DNA of 64,000 nt from Leeuwenhoekiella aequorea. GTDB taxonomy: Bacteria; Bacteroidota; Bacteroidia; Flavobacteriales; Flavobacteriaceae. The stretch spans positions 1 through 64,000 of the forward strand of contig NZ_QOVM01000002.1 of NCBI RefSeq assembly GCF_004104375.1, given 5' to 3'. Shown piece after piece: positions 48,315 through 57,328 of the stretch; within the stretch, counting starts at the first letter, position 1; the number at the start of each line of letters is the position of its first letter. A model generated the notes under the pieces. That model did no database searches, was not told the origin of the DNA, and saw only the letters and a program-made list of their open reading frames with translations. The position numbers and the translations under genes are program-made.

Positions 48315-49152
48315 AATGTAAACTGTTTCCGCAATTGTGACAGTATTTTGCAGAGTCTTGATGTTTACGTGCTCCGCAATTATGACAAACTTGAGTATTA
48401 ATATGAAGCTTATGCTCGGGTAGCGCACCAGGTTCTTTTTTAGCCATTTCGGCACTCACGATACCCGTAGGAACTGCAATTATACCATAACCCAAAACCA
48501 TTATAATCATAGCTATAAATTGCCCTAAGGCTGTCACAGGAGCAATATCTCCAAATCCTACGGTTGTTAACGTAACAATACACCAGTAAACACTAACCGG
48601 AATACTATTAAAACCGTGTTCTGGTCCCTCGACTATGTACATTAAAGTACCTGCAATTACTGACAGAATCATAACTGCAAATAGAAAAACAAGTATTTTA
48701 GGACGACTATCTTTAAGCGCCTTAGTTAATTTATTTCCTTCTCCTATGTATCTCGTGATTTTCAAGATCCTAAAAACACGAAGCAATCGTAATGCTCTAA
48801 TTGTGAGTAGTGCATTAGTTCCTACAATAAAAAAGGATAAGTAAAGCGGAATCGTAGATATGAAATCTATAAGACCATAAAAGCTGAAGACATATGCTGA
48901 AGCTTTTTTAATGGAAATCACACGTAATATATATTCTATAGTAAAGAAGATGGTAATTATCCACTCGCTGATGTAGAAGTAGTCTCCGTATTTAATTTGC
49001 ATTCCGGCTACACTTTCAAGCATTACTAAAACAACACTAAGAAGTATTATTATTAGCAGAATTACATCAAATATTTTTCCTGCGGGTGTATCTGCCTCGT
49101 AGATTACCTCGTGTATTTTTGATTTCCAGGTATGTTTAGCTAATTCAGTCAA
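48307..49152 (-). CDS. Voltage-gated-type ion channel with C-terminal zinc ribbon
   Basis: The 281-residue protein has six hydrophobic segments. S4 has spaced arginines (RALRLLRVFRILK, 119-131), and the pore loop is TTVGFGD at 196-202, a K+-selective type filter. Unusually, the cytoplasmic tail ends in a zinc ribbon with CxxC pairs at 256-259 and 271-274. The start appears to be TTG at 49152, since no ATG precedes the first helix. It overlaps miaA by eight bases. A potassium channel is the best guess. Confidence 0.88.
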   Translation of the reverse strand: MTELAKHTWKSKIHEVIYEADTPAGKIFDVILLIIILLSVVLVMLESVAGMQIKYGDYFYISEWIITIFFTIEYILRVISIKKASAYVFSFYGLIDFISTIPLYLSFFIVGTNALLTIRALRLLRVFRILKITRYIGEGNKLTKALKDSRPKILVFLFAVMILSVIAGTLMYIVEGPEHGFNSIPVSVYWCIVTLTTVGFGDIAPVTALGQFIAMIIMVLGYGIIAVPTGIVSAEMAKKEPGALPEHKLHINTQVCHNCGARKHQDSAKYCHNCGNSLHYE

Positions 49153-49166
49153 AAAAGAAATTAAAT

Positions 49167-49541
49167 TTAATAAGTAGTATTTATTACTTCCAGATTTTCT
49201 AAAGAAAATTCGCCGAGCATTTCATCTTTTAAATACATTTCGACTACACCATATTTTCCAGAATCACCGTATTTAGAAGTTGCATTTTGATCTTTCACAA
49301 TATTAATTTCCTTAACCCAATCTGATTTTATTTGAAGAAGGTCACCTTCTGTGATTATATATTTTTTTGTATCAACCACTAAGATAATCAAAGGAGACTT
49401 TGAATCATTGCATATTTTACAATTGACTCTTGTGGAATCCTTTTTTTGATAATTATTTTTTTCGAAATTAGATGTTTCCTGAGCAACTACTGTAGAAACT
49501 GTAAAGCAGGCTATTATAAATAAATAAATAATTGATTTCAT
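49167..49541 (-). CDS. Small exported protein with TonB-plug-like motif
   Basis: The 124-residue protein has a signal peptide (cleavage after VVAQ, about residue 20) and two cysteines in CKIC. Its C-terminal part, with EINIVKDQNATSKYGD and KYGVVEMYLKD, resembles the small beta-alpha segment of TonB receptor plugs and of BlaR1-like tails. There is no barrel and no lipobox. The function is unknown. The ATG abuts the stop of the exonuclease gene. Confidence 0.65.
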   Translation of the reverse strand: MKSIIYLFIIACFTVSTVVAQETSNFEKNNYQKKDSTRVNCKICNDSKSPLIILVVDTKKYIITEGDLLQIKSDWVKEINIVKDQNATSKYGDSGKYGVVEMYLKDEMLGEFSLENLEVINTTY

Positions 49542-50909
49542 CTAGTGGGCTAATTCGTTTAAATCTATTGTTTTAATAACCTTTTTGACACGCAAATAAC
49601 TTTGGATAATGTGTCTGGCATCTAACGAATTTTCCATAGGGGTGATAATTCGGTTTAAGATTTCAGTATTACTTATTTGATAGTTGAGATTAAAGTAGCC
49701 CAAACCTTTAAAGGCTCCTTCTTCTATTAGAATCAAGCTACGTTCATCTGTAGTTCTGCCTCGGTCTATTAACGCCACACTTTTTTGATCAAAACTAACT
49801 GCATCAATAAATGATTCTACCCGTTTATTATAATCTGATACAAGTTCTTCATTAAAACAGGCGCCACTACAAGTACTGTCAAGACATCTATCTTCTTTTA
49901 GATTTAAGTTGGTTTTTGCTGCACAGAGATTATATTCCTCTAAAATACGCACGAGGTTTGATTTTGCTACGTGTAATGTGGCGTAAGTGACAATACTGGA
50001 TTTTTGAGGATCTGCTTTTTCAACTTGAAGATTTATATATCCTTTCTCATCTATGAAACTCACTATTTGAGCCTTAAATTTTAATCGGCGGTAGGAGCGA
50101 TTGTGAGCAGGCTTTATTTTTTTAATCTCTTCATTCTCCTTTAATTGAGCTATAAGTTCGTTACCCGTCTCTTCATAACTAATGGCTTCTACATCTTCTT
50201 GTAGCTGTTTTGACTTTCGGTTATCATTAGTAAAGTGTTGAGTAACCCGTTTCTTTATGTTGCGGCTTTTACCGATAAGAATAACTTTCCCATATGCATT
50301 ATGAAAGTAATATACACCTGTAGAACTCGGAACTTCAGAAATAAGATCCCTTAATTTTGTGTCTAGTTTCTTTTTAGGATTAAGCTTTATCGCTTCTTGT
50401 ATAATTATCTTATTCGTATCTTTTGCCAGTAATAATTTAAAAAGTTTAACGGTAGCAAGTGCATCCCCGCTTGCGCGATGTCTGTCTGTAATAGGGATTC
50501 CCAGATTGCGTACTAATTTTCCTAAACTATAGCTTTCCTGATCTGGAAGTAAATTTTGTGCAAGCTCTACTGTACATAAACTTTTACGCTGATAATCATA
50601 GCCGAGCCTATCAAATTCTAATTGAAGAATACGGTAATCAAATTGTGCATTATGCGCTACAATTATACAGTCTTCGGTGATTTCTATGATGCGTTTTGCT
50701 ACTTCAAAAAATTTAGGAGCATTACGTAACATCTCATTATTTATTCCTGTAAGTCCTACTACAAAAGCTTGTATAGGCCGTTCTGGATTTACGAGACTAA
50801 TAAATTGATCTACAATCTCGTGACCATCATATTTATAAATCGCAACCTCAGTAACTCCTTCTTCATTATATTTTCCGCCTGTGGTTTCTAAGTCGAGTAT
50901 TGCGTACAT
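49542..50909 (-). CDS. DnaQ-like exonuclease fused to GIY-YIG/UvrC-like domain
   Basis: The 455-residue protein has an N-terminal DEDDh 3'-5' exonuclease (LDLETTGG with Asp6 and Glu8; AHNAQFDYRIL; HRASGDALAT). A GIY-YIG nuclease domain begins near 197 (GVYYFHNAYGKVILIGKSRNIKKRV), followed by a Cys-containing stretch (CAAKTNL ... CSGACF) as in UvrC/Cho proteins. Such fusions are known in several phyla and suggest a repair nuclease. It is not the polymerase III epsilon subunit itself. Confidence 0.92.
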   Translation of the reverse strand: MYAILDLETTGGKYNEEGVTEVAIYKYDGHEIVDQFISLVNPERPIQAFVVGLTGINNEMLRNAPKFFEVAKRIIEITEDCIIVAHNAQFDYRILQLEFDRLGYDYQRKSLCTVELAQNLLPDQESYSLGKLVRNLGIPITDRHRASGDALATVKLFKLLLAKDTNKIIIQEAIKLNPKKKLDTKLRDLISEVPSSTGVYYFHNAYGKVILIGKSRNIKKRVTQHFTNDNRKSKQLQEDVEAISYEETGNELIAQLKENEEIKKIKPAHNRSYRRLKFKAQIVSFIDEKGYINLQVEKADPQKSSIVTYATLHVAKSNLVRILEEYNLCAAKTNLNLKEDRCLDSTCSGACFNEELVSDYNKRVESFIDAVSFDQKSVALIDRGRTTDERSLILIEEGAFKGLGYFNLNYQISNTEILNRIITPMENSLDARHIIQSYLRVKKVIKTIDLNELAH

Positions 50910-50949
50910 AAATTATCTGCTGTCTTAAGTTTTGTAAATCAGTAATTTA

Positions 50950-51612
50950 TTAATTATAGTTGCGTTCACCAAAAATAGCACTTCCTACACGTACCATTGT
51001 ACTTCCATAAGCTATAGCAAGTTTATAATCTCCACTCATCCCCATCGAAAGTGTAGTGAAATTGTGTTGCTCTTTATACCGGTCGTAGATTTTTTGCAAT
51101 TCTGAAAACTCCCGCGTTAATTGATCTTGGTCATCTACGAAAGATGCCATTCCCATTAAACCGACTACATTTATATTTGGATAGTTTTCTTTAAACGAAT
51201 TGCTGTCTAATAACTGTTTTGCCTCAGCAGGTTGCATTCCGAATTTACTATCTTCTTCAGCAATTTTAATCTGTAATAGAACTTTAATTATTCGGTTATT
51301 TTTTTCAGCTTCCTTATCAATCTCCTTAAATAATTTTAATCTATCTGCACTATGTATTAAACCCACATAAGGTGCCATGTATTTAACTTTGTTTGTTTGA
51401 ACATGACCTATCATATGCCAGTCGATATCTTTGGGAAGTGATTCCCATTTATCAGTCATCTCCTGGATCTTATTTTCACCAAAAATACGTTGTCCCGCAT
51501 TATAAGCTTCTTGCAAATCTTCAATAGGTTTGGTTTTTGAAACTGCCACCAGATTTACATGTTGTGGTAAAGTAGATTTTATCTGATTAAGATTAGTTTT
51601 TATTATAGACAT
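50950..51612 (-). CDS. YggS family PLP-homeostasis protein
   Basis: The 220-residue single-domain TIM-barrel protein has the PLP-lysine in VAVSKTKP (Lys26), FGENKIQEM, WHMIGHVQTNK and SMGMSGDYKLAI, all YggS signatures. It stores or delivers pyridoxal phosphate and has no known catalytic reaction. The gene is 40 bases upstream of the exonuclease gene start and on the same strand. Confidence 0.95.
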   Translation of the reverse strand: MSIIKTNLNQIKSTLPQHVNLVAVSKTKPIEDLQEAYNAGQRIFGENKIQEMTDKWESLPKDIDWHMIGHVQTNKVKYMAPYVGLIHSADRLKLFKEIDKEAEKNNRIIKVLLQIKIAEEDSKFGMQPAEAKQLLDSNSFKENYPNINVVGLMGMASFVDDQDQLTREFSELQKIYDRYKEQHNFTTLSMGMSGDYKLAIAYGSTMVRVGSAIFGERNYN

Positions 51613-51668
51613 ATATTAAACGCAATTAGCTTAAGGGTAAAGTTAAGCAATGCGAAGTTCTATACAGC

Positions 51669-52901
51669 CTAGAAAAACTCATAAATTGTAATACCACTTC
51701 GCAGTTTTGGCTGAATGAAAGTTGATTTTGGAGGCATGGTAAGTCCCTGATCTGATATATCTTTGATTTGCTGTGTAGTAGCCGGAAATAATCCAAAGCC
51801 TACAGCATATAATCCTTTATCTACTTTTTGCTTTACAAGAAGCATATCGTCCTTTCCTTTACCATAGCCTAGCCTTACATCTGCACGTGGATTAGTAATA
51901 TTAAGTATAGGTTTTAAGACCAAATCGTAGAGTATTTGTGCATCTAAATTTTCTAGAGCATTATTAAAGCTGCGATATTGAACACGTAAACTAAGCAAAT
52001 AGAATTCTCCATCTAGATACATTGAAAATTCGTGAATTCTTGTTGGCTTGACATAGAAGTTTCCTCGGTTTTCAATTTTAAAGACTGAATCTAGTTCTAC
52101 AAGTAACTGTTCTTTATCCTTTCCGTTTAGATCCTTTATCATTCTGCTGAATGCATGAATACGCAGATGAGACTCCGGAATTATATACGCCATAAAATGG
52201 TTAGAAGATTCTCCCGCGCTCTGAGATTGACTTAAATCGTCGTATAAAAGTGCAGAAGAGCTCGATCTATGATGACCATCTGCGATGTACAAAGCCGGCA
52301 TTTTTGCATATGCGTTTTGTATAGCTTGTATTGTATTATGGTCAAAAACCGGCCATAAATAATGTGTGTCTTGATACGTGGTCGTAAACTCATACTCCGC
52401 ACGTTGCTGCATAACTGCTTCGCAAATTACTGTTAGCGCTGCAGAATCTGGATGTGTAAGTAAAACCGGTTCAGAATTAAAGCCGGTAATCTTCAAATAT
52501 TCTTTAAAAATCTCTTCACGATCTTTAATAGTGTTCTCGTGTTTTTTAATGAGGTTATTTTTGTAATCAAGAATACTAGCTGCAGCGATTACACCTACAA
52601 ATGATTCGTTATCGCGATTTACAATCTTATAGACATAAAATGCAGGCTCTTGATCCTGAATAAATATGCCTTCTTCCTTAAATTCAAGATAACGATTGCG
52701 CACTAACTTATAACGAGCTTCTCCGCTAATTTCCTTATGATATTTGTAACCCGGATTTACGATATGTAAAAAGGAATACGGATTGTTATCTAACCGTGCC
52801 TTGCGTTCTGACTTTGAATACGTATCGTACGATCGGGAAGCTATTAAACTTACTTTATCTCGCGTGGGACGCACTGCTTTAAATGGAATTATTTTTGGCA
52901 T
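51669..52901 (-). CDS. DUF1015 family protein
   Basis: From the ATG at 52901 (MPKIIPFKAVRPT) the protein has 410 residues and the standard DUF1015 blocks, including SRSYDTYS, IADGHHRSSSS and VRLGYGKGKDD. The family has no established function, although in some bacteria it lies beside serine biosynthesis genes; none are here. The longer frame (to 52955) is rejected because the extra N-terminus is not conserved in type. Confidence 0.9.
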   Translation of the reverse strand: MPKIIPFKAVRPTRDKVSLIASRSYDTYSKSERKARLDNNPYSFLHIVNPGYKYHKEISGEARYKLVRNRYLEFKEEGIFIQDQEPAFYVYKIVNRDNESFVGVIAAASILDYKNNLIKKHENTIKDREEIFKEYLKITGFNSEPVLLTHPDSAALTVICEAVMQQRAEYEFTTTYQDTHYLWPVFDHNTIQAIQNAYAKMPALYIADGHHRSSSSALLYDDLSQSQSAGESSNHFMAYIIPESHLRIHAFSRMIKDLNGKDKEQLLVELDSVFKIENRGNFYVKPTRIHEFSMYLDGEFYLLSLRVQYRSFNNALENLDAQILYDLVLKPILNITNPRADVRLGYGKGKDDMLLVKQKVDKGLYAVGFGLFPATTQQIKDISDQGLTMPPKSTFIQPKLRSGITIYEFF

Positions 52902-52962
52902 AAAAAAGTAATTATAGGTCAAATGCAAAAGGTAATACCCTATATTAATTTGCAAAAAAAAA

Positions 52963-53003
52963 TCTGCTTAATCTAAATACTGAAACTATTAAGATTAAGC
53001 AGA
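52963..53003 (-). terminator. Terminator of the 3-hydroxybutyryl-CoA dehydrogenase gene
   Basis: TCTGCTTAATCT (52963-52974) pairs perfectly with AGATTAAGCAGA (52992-53003). On the minus strand the stem is followed by a long T-run. It lies downstream of the dehydrogenase gene and ahead of the DUF1015 gene. Confidence 0.8.
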
Positions 53004-53080
53004 ATAACAAGAAGATTTTCTTAAAATTAGATATGTTTTGTGAATCAAAAAAGCCTATCTAATTTGAAAAAATATTGAAA

Positions 53081-53968
53081 TTAACTGAATTGTGCTGAAA
53101 CAATTTCTGCTTTTCTACTTTCACTGTAATCATAAAAACCTTCGCCTGATTTCACGCCAAGTTTTCCGGCACGTACCATATTTACAAGTAATGGACAAGG
53201 CGCGTATTTTGGGTTTTTAAATCCGTCATACATCACCTCAAGAATTGCAAGACAAACATCTAGACCTATAAAATCAGCTAGCTGTAACGGTCCCATAGGA
53301 TGGGCCATTCCTAGCTTCATTACAGTATCTATTTCTGCTACACCGGCAACATCATTATATAATGTTTCAACAGCCTCATTAATCATTGGCATTAAAATAC
53401 GGTTTGCTACAAATCCCGGATAATCATTAACTGGTACCGGCATTTTACCAAGCTTTTGAGAAAGACTAGTTATCTTCTCGAGAGTTGCTTTTGATGTACT
53501 ATACCCGCTAATAATTTCTACAAGCTTCATTACCGGAACAGGATTCATAAAATGCATCCCAATTACCTGAGCAGCCCGATTAGTCGCCGCAGCAATTTGA
53601 GTTATTGATATAGACGAAGTGTTACTGGCAAGAATAGTTTCAGGTTTACAAAACGTATCAAGATTTTTAAAAATCTCCAGTTTGATTGTGAGATTTTCGC
53701 TTGCAGCTTCAACAACAAGATCGACATCTTTAACTCCACTTTCTAGGTTATTAAGTGGAATAATATTTAGAAGCGTTTCATTTTTCTGGCTATCTGTCAA
53801 AAGTTCCTTAACAACTTGTCTATCTAGATTTTTGGTAATAGTCTCGATACCTTTCTTGAGAGATGCTTCTGAGATATCGATTAAGTTAACTTTAAAACCA
53901 TTTTGAGCAAAAGTATGCGCAATTCCATTACCCATTGTACCGGCACCAATAACTGCAATTTTATTCAT
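53081..53968 (-). CDS. 3-hydroxyacyl-CoA (3-hydroxybutyryl-CoA) dehydrogenase
   Basis: The 295-residue protein has an NAD-binding Rossmann start (VIGAGTMGNGIAHTFA), the catalytic His in GMHFMNPVPVMKLVEII, the NDYPGFVANRI block and the ADFIGLDVCL dimerisation region. It oxidises 3-hydroxyacyl-CoA, as in beta-oxidation or butyrate metabolism. No hydratase domain is fused. It is a single gene. Confidence 0.94.
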   Translation of the reverse strand: MNKIAVIGAGTMGNGIAHTFAQNGFKVNLIDISEASLKKGIETITKNLDRQVVKELLTDSQKNETLLNIIPLNNLESGVKDVDLVVEAASENLTIKLEIFKNLDTFCKPETILASNTSSISITQIAAATNRAAQVIGMHFMNPVPVMKLVEIISGYSTSKATLEKITSLSQKLGKMPVPVNDYPGFVANRILMPMINEAVETLYNDVAGVAEIDTVMKLGMAHPMGPLQLADFIGLDVCLAILEVMYDGFKNPKYAPCPLLVNMVRAGKLGVKSGEGFYDYSESRKAEIVSAQFS

Positions 53969-54059
53969 TTTATATAGTTTGATGATTACACCAGCAGATT
54001 ACACTTTTCGCGTTATTCGCCAGTGTTATAAGATTAATTCTTTATTTTCTGTAAAGATA

Positions 54060-54356
54060 CTATCGTAAAGTTACGAATTTTTCAACGCTCCACGCTTCGG
54101 GTTTTGCGTTAAAAAGAACTTTAGTCTTTGCCCAGGTTGAAGTAAATAAATCACTTTTTCTGTATTTTTCTAACGCTTCTGCACTCGTCCAATGACTATG
54201 AGTGAAGAATACCGAGGATTTCTCTGAGCCTTTGAGTAGTTCTAGAAATTCACAACCTTCAAAGCCTCGAATTTTCTCTTTCACTTCGTTAAAAAGAATT
54301 TCAAAATTTGCAACCTCTTCTGGTTTGAATTCCATTTTTACAAGACGTACGAGCAT
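54060..54356 (-). CDS. Antibiotic-biosynthesis-monooxygenase-fold protein (ABM)
   Basis: The 98-residue protein fits the dimeric alpha-beta ABM fold: a hydrophobic first strand, the CEFLELLKG strand, the FFTHSHWTSAEALEKYRKS block and a C-terminal strand. Many such proteins are YgiN-like quinol monooxygenases, others bind heme; the role is not clear. It begins nine bases after the SAM hydrolase gene and is probably co-transcribed with it. Confidence 0.85.
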   Translation of the reverse strand: MLVRLVKMEFKPEEVANFEILFNEVKEKIRGFEGCEFLELLKGSEKSSVFFTHSHWTSAEALEKYRKSDLFTSTWAKTKVLFNAKPEAWSVEKFVTLR

Positions 54357-54365
54357 GAGATAGAT

Positions 54366-55196
54366 TTAATCAAAGTTTACGGTTACCGTGTCTCTATAAT
54401 CTAAACCAAAAAGTGTCGAAGCACTACCTACGGTAGAAGGGTTGCTTTTATAGATAGCTAGCTCCAGATATCCAGACGAATTGAATAAGGCTATTTTTTT
54501 ACCATCTTCTTCCCGTTTAGTTTTTTCGATATCAAAATTGATGGCATCACTATATTTATCATAGATTCTTGTAAAATGTGCTCTCCGAGCTTGTATTCTA
54601 AACGCTCTGCTTTTGCCAACCTCTTCAAATAAACGTCGAGTAATATTAGTAATCACATTGCCATAATTATCTACATAAATAACATTTCCTATAATTTGTT
54701 TTTGTTCGCTATTAATTACAGGCATAATACCGGTTATGGCGCGTATTTCTTTAATAGGTTTACCTATAACTCCCAGGGTTCCGCCACGTGCAATATGACA
54801 GGCAACCTGTACAAATACATCAAGTTCGGTAAAGTTAGTTTTAATACGGTCATGTATATTAATTTCTACAACTTCCTCAGGAACAATGGTGCGCGTAATC
54901 ATAGACATGATACCATTATTTGCACACACAAAATAATGACCTTCCAGTTTTACGGCAATATGTTTGTTTTCTGGCGTCTGCTCAGAATCAATCCCTATAA
55001 TATGTATAGTGCCTTCTGGAAAATTGCGATAGGCATTTTGAATGATGTAGGCAGCTTCAGTAATATGAAATGGCGATACATTATGCGAGATATCAACAAT
55101 TTTGGCATCTGCCAATTCAGAATAAATAGCGCCTTTAACCGCACCGGCAAAATGATCTTTTAAGCCGAAATCTGTGGTTAACGTTATAATGGGCAT
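54366..55196 (-). CDS. SAM hydroxide adenosyltransferase (DUF62)
   Basis: The 276-residue protein opens with ITLTTDFGLKDHFAGA and has the trimer-interface and active-site blocks FVCANNGIMSMI and YVDNYGNVITNI of the duf62 family. Known members hydrolyse S-adenosylmethionine to adenosine and methionine. The physiological reason is open. It is divergent from phoH. Confidence 0.92.
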   Translation of the reverse strand: MPIITLTTDFGLKDHFAGAVKGAIYSELADAKIVDISHNVSPFHITEAAYIIQNAYRNFPEGTIHIIGIDSEQTPENKHIAVKLEGHYFVCANNGIMSMITRTIVPEEVVEINIHDRIKTNFTELDVFVQVACHIARGGTLGVIGKPIKEIRAITGIMPVINSEQKQIIGNVIYVDNYGNVITNITRRLFEEVGKSRAFRIQARRAHFTRIYDKYSDAINFDIEKTKREEDGKKIALFNSSGYLELAIYKSNPSTVGSASTLFGLDYRDTVTVNFD

Positions 55197-55243
55197 AGGC
55201 GGTTTTGTTGATATATTTAAAGGGTAGAGTTACTAATTTTATT

Positions 55244-55266
55244 TACATTTGTTAAACGCAAAACTA
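55244..55266. promoter_or_regulatory. Divergent -7 candidates for phoH and the SAM hydrolase operon
   Basis: TACATTTG on the plus strand (55244-55251) lies about 55 bases before the phoH start. TAGTTTTG on the minus strand (55266-55259) lies about 62 bases before the SAM hydrolase start. Both fit TAnnTTTG, without a clear -33 TTG. Confidence 0.35.
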
Positions 55267-55305
55267 AAGATAATTAACTAGTTTCTTTATAAAATTCTTC
55301 CGCTT

Positions 55306-56259
55306 TTGAACGAACTTATCATTGAACTTTCAGAGATTACACCAAGAGATTTTTTTGGTGAAAATAATATTAATATTGAACTACTTAAGAAGTACTTCCC
55401 AAAACTGAAGATTGTTGCCCGTGGTAACAATATCAAGGCCTACGGTGATGAAGATCTTTTAGAAGAGTTTGATAAGCGTATGACTATGCTCTTAGAGCAT
55501 TTTGCAAAATATAACAAACTCGATCAGAATTCTATAGAACGTGTTTTAACGAGTGAGAGCAAAGCAGATTACGAGACTTCTGTTGCCAGTGGTGAGATTT
55601 TAGTTCACGGGGTAGGAGGAAAGCTTATTAAAGCACAAACTGCTAACCAGCGCAAAATGGTTGACTTATCACGTAAAAATGATATGGTTTTTGCTATAGG
55701 ACCCGCAGGTACCGGTAAAACATATACAGCTGTTGCATTAGCAGTAAAAGCATTAAAAGAAAAGCAGGTTAAACGCATAATTTTAACACGCCCTGCAGTT
55801 GAAGCTGGCGAGAATCTCGGTTTTTTACCAGGTGATTTAAAAGAAAAACTAGATCCATATATGCAGCCGCTTTATGACGCATTGCGTGATATGATACCGC
55901 ATGAGAAATTAGAGAGTTTTATAGAAAAAGGAGTTGTTCAAATTGCTCCTATGGCTTTTATGCGTGGCCGCACACTAGATAACGCCTTTGTTATACTTGA
56001 TGAGGCTCAAAATACTACCCACGCACAGATGAAAATGTTCTTGACACGTATGGGTAAACATGCAAAATTTATGATTACCGGAGATCCAGGTCAAATAGAT
56101 TTACCTAGACGTGTTATAAGTGGTTTAAAAGAAGCTCTTTTAGTACTTAAAGATGTAGATGGTATAGGTATGGTTTACCTTGATGATAAGGACGTTATAC
56201 GTCACAGACTGGTAAAAGAAGTAATAGCAGCTTACAAAGCAATCGAAAACAGAGACTAA
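55306..56259 (+). CDS. PhoH-like ATPase
   Basis: The 317-residue protein has an N-terminal RNA-binding-type domain and the PhoH ATPase with Walker A GPAGTGKT at 132-139, [16 protein letters not shown], and Walker [12 protein letters not shown]. It is the long PhoL/YbeZ type, often linked to rRNA processing with YbeY. The start is TTG at 55306, which keeps the conserved N-terminus [16 protein letters not shown]; no ATG is available upstream. purC follows 23 bases later. Confidence 0.93.
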   Translation: MNELIIELSEITPRDFFGENNINIELLKKYFPKLKIVARGNNIKAYGDEDLLEEFDKRMTMLLEHFAKYNKLDQNSIERVLTSESKADYETSVASGEILVHGVGGKLIKAQTANQRKMVDLSRKNDMVFAIGPAGTGKTYTAVALAVKALKEKQVKRIILTRPAVEAGENLGFLPGDLKEKLDPYMQPLYDALRDMIPHEKLESFIEKGVVQIAPMAFMRGRTLDNAFVILDEAQNTTHAQMKMFLTRMGKHAKFMITGDPGQIDLPRRVISGLKEALLVLKDVDGIGMVYLDDKDVIRHRLVKEVIAAYKAIENRD

Positions 56260-56282
56260 ACTTTAAGAATTACAATCAAGAA

Positions 56283-57236
56283 ATGTCAAATAAAACCATT
56301 ACCGATACAAATTACAATTTTCCGGGACAAACAGCTGTTTACAAAGGAAAAGTACGAGAAGTATATAGTCTTGAAAATAATCAATTAATTATGGTTGCTA
56401 CAGATAGGCTAAGTGCTTTTGACGTAGTTATGCCTAAAGGAATACCCTATAAAGGACAAATTCTAAACCAGATTGCGACAAAGATGATGCGCGATACTCA
56501 GGATATTGTTCCTAACTGGCTTGAAGCTACTCCAGATCCTAATGTTGCTGTAGGTAAAAAATGTGATCCTTTTAAAGTAGAAATGGTTATTCGCGGTTAT
56601 ATGAGTGGGCATGCTGCACGTGAATATAAGGCTGGTAAACGCATACTTTGCGGAGTAGAACTTCCTGAAGGATTAAAAGAGAATGATAAATTTCCTACTC
56701 CTATTATCACACCGGCAACTAAAGCCGAAATGGGAGACCATGATGAAGATATCTCTAAAGAAAATATTATTAAACGCGGAATTGTATCTGTGGAAGATTA
56801 TGCGATTCTTGAAGACTATACTCAAAAATTATTTCAAAGAGGTACTGAAATTGCTCAGGCAAGAGGATTGATTCTCGTAGATACTAAATATGAATTCGGT
56901 AAAACGGCTGATGGTGAGATCGTATTGATTGATGAAATACATACTCCAGACTCTTCCCGATATTTCTATGCAGATGGCTATTCAGAGCGTCAGCAAAATG
57001 GCGAAGCTCAAAAGCAGTTATCTAAGGAGTTTGTGAGACAATGGCTTATAGGAAATGGTTTTCAAGGTCTTGAAGGTCAAAAGTTACCTGTTATGACCGA
57101 TGAATATATAGAAACTGTATCTGAGCGATATATTGAGTTATTTGAAAATATAACTGGAGAGAAATTTGTAAAAGCAGATCTTTCTAATATAGATAAGCGC
57201 ATAGAGGATAATGTACTTGCTTATCTCAACAATTAA
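56283..57236 (+). CDS. purC: SAICAR synthetase (phosphoribosylaminoimidazole-succinocarboxamide synthase)
   Basis: The 317-residue enzyme attaches aspartate to CAIR in purine synthesis. Recognisable blocks are [33 protein letters not shown] and [12 protein letters not shown]. The length matches the longer group that includes an extended N-terminal part. It follows phoH on the same strand. Confidence 0.96.
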   Translation: MSNKTITDTNYNFPGQTAVYKGKVREVYSLENNQLIMVATDRLSAFDVVMPKGIPYKGQILNQIATKMMRDTQDIVPNWLEATPDPNVAVGKKCDPFKVEMVIRGYMSGHAAREYKAGKRILCGVELPEGLKENDKFPTPIITPATKAEMGDHDEDISKENIIKRGIVSVEDYAILEDYTQKLFQRGTEIAQARGLILVDTKYEFGKTADGEIVLIDEIHTPDSSRYFYADGYSERQQNGEAQKQLSKEFVRQWLIGNGFQGLEGQKLPVMTDEYIETVSERYIELFENITGEKFVKADLSNIDKRIEDNVLAYLNN

Positions 57237-57328
57237 AGGACTATTTTTCTGTAAAAATGTTTTAGTTATAAATGCCTTAAGTACTTTGATAACTTCATAA
57301 TTCAATAATTAAATTTTAAAGATTTTAA

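Noticed and set aside
54696-55163. Plus-strand frame of 155 residues opposite the SAM hydrolase
   Set aside because: It is fully antisense to a conserved gene, rich in Asn, Tyr and Phe as expected from reversed codons, with no recognisable domain.
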